Shown here piece after piece: positions 1-6,459 of a DNA stretch of 7,285 nt; positions within the stretch are counted from its first letter, which is position 1; every line of letters begins with the position of its first letter. Source of the DNA: Chitinophagaceae bacterium (lineage in GTDB: Bacteria > Bacteroidota > Bacteroidia > Chitinophagales > Chitinophagaceae). The notes under the pieces were generated by a model that ran no database searches, was not told the origin of the DNA, and was given only the letters and a program-made list of their open reading frames with translations. The translations under genes and the position numbers were made by a program. Where the stretch lies: contig JALOMZ010000084.1 of assembly GCA_025455205.1 (NCBI GenBank), positions 1-7,285 of the forward strand. Reading direction: 5' to 3'.

Positions 1-644
1 GTGCTGCCGGTCCAGCCGAAAGACAGGATACCGTACATCCGCTTGCGCCACTTCACTTTGGCACGGTCACGCACGGTGGCCAGGTCGGGCAGCAGGCCAG
101 AGTACCAGAAGAGGAGTGATACGGTAAAGTAGGTAGAGATGGCGAATACGTCCCACAGCAGCGGCGAGGTGAAGTTCACCCACAGCGGTCCGCGGCTGTT
201 GGGGTAAGGCAGTACGAAGAAGGCCATCCATACGCGACCCATGTGGAAGATGGGGAACTGGCCGGCGCACATTACCGCAAAGATGGTCATGGCTTCTGCG
301 GCGCGGTTCACACCTGTACGCCATCCCTGGCGGAACAGCAGGAGGATCGCGGAGATGAGGGTTCCGGCGTGACCGATACCCACCCACCAAACGAAGTTGG
401 TGATATCCCAACCCCAGCCAATGGTCTTGTTCAGGTTCCACTGACCGATACCGTAGGTTACTTCGCGGTACACGCTGTACACGCCAAACAGCAGCAGGGC
501 CACGGAGATGCTGAAGCCGATCTTCCACAGGCGGGAAGGCGCGGTCTCAATAGGCCTGATGATGTCTTCAGTTACCTGGTGGTAGGTCTTTGCTCCGTCT
601 ACCAGCGGCGCCCTTACGGCACTTTCGTACTTAATTACAGACAT
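1..644 (-). CDS. actC: Alternative complex III subunit ActC (NrfD-family quinol-oxidising membrane protein), 3' part beyond left edge
   Basis: The reading frame starts at the ATG at 644-642 (MSVIKYESAV) and stays open for 214 codons to the window edge, so the C-terminal half or more is missing; full-length relatives are roughly 450-490 residues. Four hydrophobic helices are visible at about residues 40-57, 83-105, 115-137 and 163-182, and a fifth begins near 203. Text such as WGWDITNFVWWVGIGHAGT and QFPIFHMGRVWM is typical of NrfD/PsrC-like subunits of ACIII. In that family the protein sits in the cytoplasmic membrane, binds menaquinol near the periplasmic face and passes electrons to ActB. 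His92, His134 and Asp165 lie in or beside helices and are plausible quinol-site residues, which is inference. It follows actB after a 142-base spacer on the same strand, the usual act order. Identification as ActC rather than another NrfD rests on the actA-actB context. Confidence 0.93.
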   Translation of the reverse strand, partial: MSVIKYESAVRAPLVDGAKTYHQVTEDIIRPIETAPSRLWKIGFSISVALLLFGVYSVYREVTYGIGQWNLNKTIGWGWDITNFVWWVGIGHAGTLISAILLLFRQGWRTGVNRAAEAMTIFAVMCAGQFPIFHMGRVWMAFFVLPYPNSRGPLWVNFTSPLLWDVFAISTYFTVSLLFWYSGLLPDLATVRDRAKVKWRKRMYGILSFGWTGS

Positions 645-786
645 ATGTGCTTCGCTTTTCGCCTCCGGCCCGGGGCCCTCGGCTTTGAGTTCTTATTTCC
701 TTTTGGTGTTAAGGCCAGCAACGGGTGCTGTCCGGTCCACATATTTTCCTTTCGTACAATCGGATCTCAGCCCGGCGCTAACCCGA
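645..786 (-). other. actB-actC intergenic spacer
   Basis: These 142 bases separate the actB stop from the actC start. They contain a GC-rich near-palindrome around 667-677 (GGCCCGGGGCC), not followed by a T-run on the actC-sense strand, so it does not look like an intrinsic terminator. A GGAGG on the sense strand lies about 20 bases before the actC ATG, too far to be a standard ribosome binding site. I see no convincing -7 promoter element. Co-transcription of actC with actB is the simplest reading. Confidence 0.5.
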
Positions 787-3700
787 TTAATGGTTGTGCT
801 CCTTATCGGCTTCGGTGTGCATGGCTTCAGCTTCCAGTACTTCGTCGGTGTTCCTGATCTTGGCCAGGTAGTTCACGTTCGGCAGTACGTGGATCTGCTC
901 CAGGGCATAGTACATCCGCAGCGGGCTGTGGTCGCGCATGTTGCGTACGGCGCTCTTCTTGTCGTTGCTGTCACCAAACACGATGGCATTGGTGGGGCAG
1001 GCGCTCTGGCAGGCGGTCTTCACCTCGCCATCCTCGATGGGACGGCCCTGCTTCTTGGCTTCGAGCTTGCCGGCCTGCAGGCGCTGCACGCAGAAGGAGC
1101 ACTTCTCGATCACACCACGGCTGCGCACGGTAACATCGGGGTTGAGCACCATGCGGTACAGATCGTCGTTCATTTCCATGGTCACATCGCTGATCATGCC
1201 GGTCTGGTTGTCCGGGAAGCTGTCTGCGCCGGTGTAATCGGCCCAGTTGAAGCGACGTACTTTATAGGGACAGTTGTTGGCGCAGTAACGGGTGCCGATG
1301 CAACGGTTGTAGGTCATCTGGTTGAGGCCTTCGCTGCTGTGGTTGGTGGCGGCTACCGGGCAAACGTTTTCGCAGGGTGCGTTGTCGCAGTGCTGGCACA
1401 TCATGGGCATGAACACCACGTCCTTCACATCGTCGGGGTTCTTGGCATCGCTCACAAAGTAGCGGTCGATGCGCAGCCAGTGCATATCATGGCCCCGCAG
1501 CACTTCGGTCTTGCCTACTACGGGGACGTTGTTCTCGGCGTTACAAGCCACCACGCAGGCGCCGCAACCGTTACAGGTATTGAGGTCAATGCTCATACCC
1601 CAGTGGATACCCGGACGATCGTTCAGGCGGGGATCGTACAGAGAACCTTCATTGCGGTAGTCGCCGGTTTTGCTGGCATAGTCTTCAAAGAGCTGGTCCC
1701 GCTGCCGCTTGAACATCTCGGAATCCTTCTTGAAAGAGGCCAGGGATGTTTCCTTCACCACTTCCATGCGGCCCTCGTAAGAGTTGTGCACCTGGTTCTG
1801 GGCTACCTCATACTTCTCGCCGGTTACAGATACCGTAGCGTCATAAACGGCGTAGCTTACAGCACCATTCACAATGCTGGAGAGCGGGAAGGCGTTCTTG
1901 CCGGCGCCGCGCACGGCCACACCCACTTTCTCGCTGCGGCCATAGCCAACAGCAATACCGATGGTGTTTTTCTGCGTGCCGGGTACAATGATCACGGGCA
2001 GGTCTATCTCCTTGCCATTGGCCTTGATGCGAATCACCGGCTTCTTGGGATTCACTTCATAGCTGTCGGAGTCGCCGTTATTGGTAAGGTCAATATCCAG
2101 CAGTTCTTTGGCGGCAGCCGCAGAGATCATGGCGTAGTTGTCCCAGGTGGCCTTGGTTACCGGGTCGGGCATTTCCTGCAGCCAGGGGTTGCTGGCCTGT
2201 GCACCAGCGCCGATGCCTGTCTTTTCATACAGTACCACTTCCCAGGTTCCAGCCTTGGGCGCGCTGGCCAGGGCGGCAGCGGCGGCGCTCACAGCGGCGC
2301 CATTGAAGGCAGCGCCACCCACGGGCATGGTAGCAGGGCTGATCACACCGTCGCGGAGAGCGGCATCCCAGTTTTCCTGGCTGCCCAGCTTGCCAATCCA
2401 GAAATTCTTCAGGTAGGCATCATAGGTAACGCCGGCGGCGCTCCACTTCAGCAGGCTGTCCTGCCACTGGCGGGTCTTGAACAGCGGGGCAATGGTGGGC
2501 TGGATGAAAGAGATATAGCCGCTCTTGGCTTCGGCATCGCCCCAGCTTTCCAGGAAATGGTGGTCGGGGCAAACATATTGGCACAGCTCGGTGGTTTCAT
2601 CGAGCTTGGCATTGAAGGATACGGAGAGCTTCACCTTGGCGAGGCCAGCCTTGAACTGGTCGGCTTTGGCGTAGCTGTATGCAGGGTTGGCGCCATACAC
2701 CAGCAAGGCTCCTACCTTGCCGGCATTCATATCGGCAACCAGGGTCTCAAATTCGCTGTCGATGCCTGTGCGGTAGTTGCTGGTAACGGCCCAGTTGATT
2801 GTTTTGCCTGCGGCGCCGATGGCTTCATTGATGGCGTTCACCAGCACCTGCACGTTTACATCGTTGCTGCCACTTACCACCAGGGCGGCACCGGCGGCAG
2901 CCTTGAGGTCGCTGGCGGCCTTCTGGATACCGGCCTTCAGCTTGGCATCGGCGAGGTTTACGGAACCGCCGGTGATGGCGGCATAGAGGGCAGCAGCCAC
3001 CACACCTGCTTCGGAGGGCTTATGGGTAAAGCGCTCATCGGCATTGGCGCCGGTCATGCTCATGATGCTTTCAAACTGGTAGTGCTTGCTCATCGCGAGG
3101 TTCTTCTCGTCGATCCTGCGGCCCTTGGCATACTGGCCGGCAAACTCCACAGGGCTCAGCCAGGTGCCGAGGAAGTCGGCGCCGAGGCTTACGATCACCT
3201 TGGCATTATCAAAATGGTAAGAGGGAATGGCCCGCTTGCCATAGGTAGCTTCATTGGCCTGCAGCATGCCGCTGTAGCTCACAGCATCATAGCTGACATG
3301 GCGGCTGCCGGGGTACTTGGCGAGGAATTCGCCTACCAGTTGCTTTGTGGAGGGCGAGGTGATGGTTGAGGTGAGGATCACCACGGGGGCGCCGTTCAGG
3401 CCGGCAAGGCCCTCGCCTACCATCTTGTCAAATGCTTCAAAAGTGGACACTTCCACTACCTTGCCATTCTTGATCTGGGCAGGGAAGCGAAGACGGCTGG
3501 TATCGTACAGATCCAGCACGGAAGCCTGCGCACGGGCGCTGGTACCGCCATTGGTGATGGGGCTTTTGGTGTTGCCTTCGATCTTGATGGGACGACCATC
3601 GCGCACCTTGGCAACCACAGAAACAACATCGCCGTCCTGTACATAGGTGGTAGCGTAGTAATTAGCCACGCCAGGCACCAGGTTATCGGGCTTGTTTACG

Positions 3701-3927
3701 TATGGGATGGCCTTCTTCACAGGCATTTCGCAGCTGGCAGCCACAGTGGCGGCCGCCGTGCTGAAACCCAGGTATTTCAGGAAATCGCGACGGGGCGCCT
3801 GGGCACTCAGCAAGCCTTTGTCCTCGGCTTCAAACGGCAGGTCTTCCCGGAATTCATCTTCCACCTGCGCCTGGTGACGCTCAGTCTTGTTGAGGGCTCC
3901 GAAACTTTGCCAGATCTTATTGCTCAT
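787..3927 (-). CDS. actB: Alternative complex III subunit ActB (extended-Tat molybdopterin-oxidoreductase-like and Fe-S protein)
   Basis: This 1046-residue protein is the electron-transfer core of ACIII. The N-terminus has an unusually long leader before a twin-arginine motif (RRDFLKYLGF, residues 46-55), then a hydrophobic stretch ending in AASC with Cys66, matching the 'TAT-variant-translocated molybdopterin oxidoreductase' type. Residues about 75-620 resemble the molybdopterin oxidoreductase catalytic fold but lack the N-terminal Cys cluster motif; family knowledge says this half of ActB carries no Mo cofactor. The C-terminal part is an NrfC/DmsB-like ferredoxin module with Cys785/788/791/795, Cys844/847/852/856, Cys876/882/886 and Cys943/946/973/977. 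The third group has Thr879 where a fourth Cys would sit, which fits the single [3Fe-4S] cluster known for ACIII beside three [4Fe-4S] clusters. The protein probably faces the periplasm and links ActC to the ActA hemes. The start ATG lies 117 bases after actA and fits the long Tat leader. Confidence 0.96.
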   Translation of the reverse strand: MSNKIWQSFGALNKTERHQAQVEDEFREDLPFEAEDKGLLSAQAPRRDFLKYLGFSTAAATVAASCEMPVKKAIPYVNKPDNLVPGVANYYATTYVQDGDVVSVVAKVRDGRPIKIEGNTKSPITNGGTSARAQASVLDLYDTSRLRFPAQIKNGKVVEVSTFEAFDKMVGEGLAGLNGAPVVILTSTITSPSTKQLVGEFLAKYPGSRHVSYDAVSYSGMLQANEATYGKRAIPSYHFDNAKVIVSLGADFLGTWLSPVEFAGQYAKGRRIDEKNLAMSKHYQFESIMSMTGANADERFTHKPSEAGVVAAALYAAITGGSVNLADAKLKAGIQKAASDLKAAAGAALVVSGSNDVNVQVLVNAINEAIGAAGKTINWAVTSNYRTGIDSEFETLVADMNAGKVGALLVYGANPAYSYAKADQFKAGLAKVKLSVSFNAKLDETTELCQYVCPDHHFLESWGDAEAKSGYISFIQPTIAPLFKTRQWQDSLLKWSAAGVTYDAYLKNFWIGKLGSQENWDAALRDGVISPATMPVGGAAFNGAAVSAAAAALASAPKAGTWEVVLYEKTGIGAGAQASNPWLQEMPDPVTKATWDNYAMISAAAAKELLDIDLTNNGDSDSYEVNPKKPVIRIKANGKEIDLPVIIVPGTQKNTIGIAVGYGRSEKVGVAVRGAGKNAFPLSSIVNGAVSYAVYDATVSVTGEKYEVAQNQVHNSYEGRMEVVKETSLASFKKDSEMFKRQRDQLFEDYASKTGDYRNEGSLYDPRLNDRPGIHWGMSIDLNTCNGCGACVVACNAENNVPVVGKTEVLRGHDMHWLRIDRYFVSDAKNPDDVKDVVFMPMMCQHCDNAPCENVCPVAATNHSSEGLNQMTYNRCIGTRYCANNCPYKVRRFNWADYTGADSFPDNQTGMISDVTMEMNDDLYRMVLNPDVTVRSRGVIEKCSFCVQRLQAGKLEAKKQGRPIEDGEVKTACQSACPTNAIVFGDSNDKKSAVRNMRDHSPLRMYYALEQIHVLPNVNYLAKIRNTDEVLEAEAMHTEADKEHNH

Positions 3928-4044
3928 ACTATGCTTATGTGAAAATTTGAAAATGTGAAGATTTGAAAATGACCGCGGCAGGCTGCGGGCTTGCTGAAGC
4001 GAAAAGCGTTTGGCTATACGTTTTCAACCAGCCCCACTTTCAAA
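3928..4044 (-). other. actA-actB intergenic spacer
   Basis: This 117-base AT-rich spacer lies between the actA stop and the actB start. The part nearest actB is a short tandem repeat, listed separately. I see no hairpin followed by a T-run, so nothing argues against read-through from actA into actB. No Shine-Dalgarno sequence is evident before the actB ATG, which is common in Bacteroidota. Confidence 0.5.
3937..3971. repeat. 16-bp tandem repeat, two copies plus 3 bases
   Basis: On the plus strand the unit ATGTGAAAATTTGAAA (3937-3952) is followed directly by ATGTGAAGATTTGAAA (3953-3968), one mismatch, and then ATG. On the actB-sense strand this becomes repeated TTTTCAAAT/CACATTTTC text ending 9 bases before the actB ATG. 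Within each unit AAAATTTGAAA and TGTGAA are themselves semi-repetitive. AT-rich repeats of this type recur between genes in Bacteroidota genomes, as far as I recall. Whether it has a role here, such as an unstructured leader that aids translation, is unknown. Confidence 0.75.
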
Positions 4045-5280
4045 TTAATAGTGGCACTTCTGACATTCTGTTCCGCCAATCTTCTCAACGGTTACGCTGT
4101 CCAGCTTGCCGTTCTTCATGTCGTCGTGGAACTTCTCGTAAATGCTGTAGAAACCATTGTCGGTAAACTGCACCTTGGTTTCGCGGTGGCAGTTGATACA
4201 CCAACCCATGCTGAGGTCGGAGAACTGCTTCACTTCGCCCATCTTCTGGATTTCGCCATGGCAGGTCTGGCAGGCTACTTTACCAGCCACCACGTGCTGG
4301 GCGTGGTTGAAGTAAACGTGGTCGGGCAGGTTGTGGATCTTCACCCACTCAATGGGCTTGGCCTTGGCAGGATCCCAGGGCTGACCGGGGGTAAAGCCGG
4401 CGTACTGATAGAGCTTCTGGATCTCGGCAGTACCATTGATCTCGGTACCATCTTCGGCATACAGGGGTTCGCCCTTGTATTCATTGATGGCCAGGTGGCA
4501 GTTCATACATACGTTCACCGAGGGGATATTGGCATGCTTGCCTTCCTGGGCGCCACCGTGGCAGTACAGGCAGTTCACCTGGTTTACACCGGCGTGCACC
4601 TTATGGCTGTAATAGATAGGCTGTACGGGCTGGTAATCCTTGCTGCGACCGAGGTTAACGGCGCCTTTGGAGATATAAACACCCGCCAGGATGAACAGGA
4701 ACACAGAAGCAAAGGCCAGGTAGGTCTTATTCTTCCAGAAGGGAACCGGTTCAGGAGAGGAGATGCCGTCTTTTTCATCGGCCAGCTTGCGCAGGCTGCT
4801 GTTCACCTGCAGCAGGATGAGGGCTACCAGGGCCAGCACCAGGGTGATAACGCCAAACAGCAGGGAGTTGTCGCCTTCCTCAACGGGGGCGGCGGCAGCA
4901 CCTGCGGCAGGGGCCGGGGTGGCAGGCTTCCAGTCGCGGATATAGGTAAGGATAGCCTCGATATCAGCATCTGCCAGGTTCGGGAACTGGTTCATGGCTG
5001 CCGGGCTCCAGTCCTTCATCTTGGCGGCATAAGCATCGCCAGTGGCTACTGCAGCGGGCCAGTTCTTGATCCAGGTAACCAGGAGTTCCTTGCTGGGCCA
5101 GCGTTCTTCGATCCCTTGCAGGGCCGGGCCGGTAAGGTCCTTGTCTATTTTATGACAGGAGGCACAGTTCGCATTGAAGAGGGCTTTGCCATCCTGGGCG
5201 CTGAGGTTGGTGAATCCAACCATGGCAGCAAGCGTAAGACCGAAAAGGAGGAATTTGCTGGCTTTGCTTTTATTCATCAT
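4045..5280 (-). CDS. actA: Alternative complex III subunit ActA, membrane-anchored hexaheme cytochrome c
   Basis: This 411-residue protein carries six CXXCH heme-binding motifs: residues 39-43 (CASCH), 237-241 (CLYCH), 258-262 (CMNCH), 337-341 (CQTCH), 361-365 (CINCH) and 406-410 (CQKCH). A signal peptide occupies about residues 1-28 with likely cleavage after LSA. Residues 29-118 form a class I monoheme cytochrome c domain, with Met96 in AAMNQFPNLADADI a likely axial ligand. A Pro/Ala-rich linker (119-133) leads to two transmembrane helices at about 139-159 and 186-204. Residues 205-411 are the pentaheme ActA domain, close to the size of stand-alone ActA. Both heme domains should lie in the periplasm, the helices forming a hairpin through the membrane. 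In ACIII these hemes pass electrons from ActB to cytochrome c or an oxidase. It is the first gene of the act cluster seen here, preceded by a candidate promoter. Two successive ATG codons are possible starts, differing by one residue. Confidence 0.95.
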   Translation of the reverse strand: MMNKSKASKFLLFGLTLAAMVGFTNLSAQDGKALFNANCASCHKIDKDLTGPALQGIEERWPSKELLVTWIKNWPAAVATGDAYAAKMKDWSPAAMNQFPNLADADIEAILTYIRDWKPATPAPAAGAAAAPVEEGDNSLLFGVITLVLALVALILLQVNSSLRKLADEKDGISSPEPVPFWKNKTYLAFASVFLFILAGVYISKGAVNLGRSKDYQPVQPIYYSHKVHAGVNQVNCLYCHGGAQEGKHANIPSVNVCMNCHLAINEYKGEPLYAEDGTEINGTAEIQKLYQYAGFTPGQPWDPAKAKPIEWVKIHNLPDHVYFNHAQHVVAGKVACQTCHGEIQKMGEVKQFSDLSMGWCINCHRETKVQFTDNGFYSIYEKFHDDMKNGKLDSVTVEKIGGTECQKCHY

Positions 5281-5330
5281 AACTCACTGAAATTGAACAG
5301 CAGGTGGAAAGATATCCGCTATTGGGCGGG

Positions 5331-5338
5331 CAAAAATA
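5331..5338 (-). promoter_or_regulatory. Candidate Bacteroidota -7 promoter element for actA
   Basis: On the minus strand this reads TATTTTTG, an exact match to the Bacteroidota -7 consensus TAnnTTTG. It would start transcription near 5324 and give a leader of roughly 45 bases before the actA ATG. A well-placed -33 TTTG is not evident: a TTG lies only 14 bases upstream, and a TTTTTTTG run lies 30 bases upstream, against the usual spacing of about 19-23. The call therefore rests on the -7 match and its position. Confidence 0.45.
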
Positions 5339-5370
5339 TGACGTCAGCGTGACAATTACCCGTTATGTCA
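5339..5370. promoter_or_regulatory. Operator-like dyads upstream of actA
   Basis: A perfect 8-bp palindrome TGACGTCA (5339-5346) directly abuts the candidate -7 element. Next to it, TGACA (5350-5354) and TGTCA (5366-5370) form an inverted repeat with an 11-base centre. The three related TGAC half-sites lie within 32 bases where a regulator controlling actA would be expected to bind. The spacing of the second dyad resembles Crp/Fnr-type sites, but no regulator gene is present and the match to any known consensus is only partial, so the function is inference. Confidence 0.35.
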
Positions 5371-5624
5371 AAAAAAATTTTGCCTTACTGCCACAAGGGT
5401 TTCAGCGAATTGCAGGGAAGGACAGCACGGATGCTGGAACCCGGTTTGAAGCATTCTCCGGTATGGCCGGCAACACGGTCCCGGATATGGCAGCGCCTTG
5501 CTCCTGACCCCGGCAGGAATCTGGTCTCTGAGAAAAAAACCGCTGTTTGAGCTGAAAATCAGGGTTGCTCAGGCTCAATTGTACCTCCGTTTTGGTGTAC
5601 ATTCATGTCCAAACCCTGGTATGT

Positions 5625-6407
5625 ATGCAAAGTTGGCTCAATATCCAGCCGGGATGGGTGATTGCCCTGCTGCTGATTCTGCTCATGACCGTTGCTCTTT
5701 GGCTGGGACGGACAGCCGCTATGCTACACGCCCGGCACACCGGCAATGTGCCCGATAATTCAAAGACCATCATTTCCTCGCTGCTGGCGCTTACCGCCTT
5801 TCTGCTGGGTTTTGCCTTCAGTATGAGCGCCACCCGCTATGAAAACCGGCGCCAGGCCATTGTGGAGGAGGCAAATGCCATTGGCACGGCCATCCTGCGG
5901 GCCGATCTGTATCCCGACTCCATGCGCACTGTACTTCGAACCCAGTTCAAAACCTATCTTGACCAGCGCATCTCCTTTTTCACCGTGGGTGCCCAGTACG
6001 ACTCTGCCTTGTATTGGGAAAACGAAGCCGGCAAAACAGCCGCCCAGCTATGGGCCACCGCTACCACATATGCGCGCAGCACCAAAGAACTGATCCCCAC
6101 TGCCCAGATGATTCCAGCCCTCAACGCCGCCTTCGACGCTGCCACCACCCGTCACTATGCCATCACGGCCAAAGTGCCTTCCTCTATTATGTATATGTTG
6201 TTTCTCCTGGCTATTGTAAGTGCCTTTTTCTCAGGCTACAACGGCCCCCAGGAGAAGATCAACAAGTTTGTTTCTGCCGTATTCTGTATCATGACGGTGA
6301 TGGTGATCTACCTTATTTTGGATCTTGACCGGCCACGAAGGGGCACCATCCGCTTCGACGAAACCCACCAGGCCATTGAGTCGCTGCAAACCCTGCTGAA
6401 ACCGTAG
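5625..6407 (+). CDS. Four-helix membrane protein of the bestrophin-like / DUF4239 family
   Basis: From the ATG at 5625 this is a 260-residue protein with four hydrophobic segments at about residues 11-29, 48-66, 186-204 and 214-233, and a soluble, largely helical loop (67-185) between helices 2 and 3. Text such as FAFSMSATRYENRRQAIVEEANAIGTA and the late motif LDLDRPRRGTIRFD matches a widespread bacterial family annotated as DUF4239 or bestrophin-like domain. Its molecular function is not established; similarity to bestrophin channels suggests, without proving, an ion-conducting or membrane-stress role. An in-frame ATG at 5565 would add 20 residues with no family resemblance, and family members usually start just before the first helix, so 5625 is preferred. 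It is divergent from the act genes and ends 52 bases before the PurN-fusion gene. A functional link to either neighbour is not shown. Confidence 0.78.
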   Translation: MQSWLNIQPGWVIALLLILLMTVALWLGRTAAMLHARHTGNVPDNSKTIISSLLALTAFLLGFAFSMSATRYENRRQAIVEEANAIGTAILRADLYPDSMRTVLRTQFKTYLDQRISFFTVGAQYDSALYWENEAGKTAAQLWATATTYARSTKELIPTAQMIPALNAAFDAATTRHYAITAKVPSSIMYMLFLLAIVSAFFSGYNGPQEKINKFVSAVFCIMTVMVIYLILDLDRPRRGTIRFDETHQAIESLQTLLKP

Positions 6408-6436
6408 TTGACCCGGATCTGCCACCCGGGTATGTT
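6408..6436 (+). promoter_or_regulatory. Inter-gene region with weak hairpin and possible promoter-like text
   Basis: Immediately after the TAG stop of the membrane-protein gene, TTGACC (6408-6413) is followed 17 bases later by TATGTT (6431-6436), resembling a sigma70-type pair of the kind used in Proteobacteria more than Bacteroidota. The same bases form a six-pair inverted repeat, ACCCGG (6411-6416) with CCGGGT (6426-6431), loop 9 bases, without a following T-run. Either could be chance. With only 52 bases between the genes, co-transcription remains likely. Confidence 0.2.
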
Positions 6437-6459
6437 GAATTTGCCGTTTCTTCGCACCC

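Larger units (their letters stand above)
5281..5624. other. Divergent intergenic region between actA and the DUF4239-type gene
   Basis: These 344 bases lie between two divergently transcribed genes. Short open frames exist on both strands, but none gives a protein with recognisable composition or motifs. The actA-proximal third (5331-5370) holds a promoter element and dyads, listed separately. Position 5371 onward begins an A/T run (AAAAAAATTTT). Nearer the plus-strand gene, TGTAC and GTACA arms (5580-5584 and 5597-5601) form a weak inverted repeat with a 12-base loop. I could not place a clean TTTG/TAnnTTTG pair for the plus-strand gene. Confidence 0.55.

Noticed and set aside
667..677. GGCCCGGGGCC palindrome as a transcription terminator between actB and actC
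   Set aside because: There is no T-run after it in either direction, and a terminator here would split a known operon.
635..742. Small minus-strand open frame of 35 codons (MWTGQHPLLA...) in the actB-actC spacer, overlapping the actC start
   Set aside because: It is short, very basic near its end and without a recognisable motif or ribosome binding site. A leader peptide is possible but nothing supports it.
685..3369. Very long open frame (894 codons) on the plus strand opposite actB
   Set aside because: It is antisense to actB, whose domains and cysteine motifs are unmistakable. The translated product is rich in His, Val, Ala and Gly with no recognisable domain, as expected for the mirror of a GC-biased gene.
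3991..5352. 453-codon plus-strand open frame opposite actA
   Set aside because: It is the complement of a gene with six heme motifs, and its own product shows no family resemblance. It is best explained by codon bias.
5304..5602. Three short open frames on either strand in the divergent intergenic region
   Set aside because: They overlap each other and the promoter-like elements, and their products have no conserved-looking text, signal peptide or membrane segment.
5565..5624. Upstream in-frame ATG giving a 20-residue longer DUF4239-type protein
   Set aside because: The extra residues do not resemble the family, whose members usually begin just ahead of the first membrane helix, as with the ATG at 5625.
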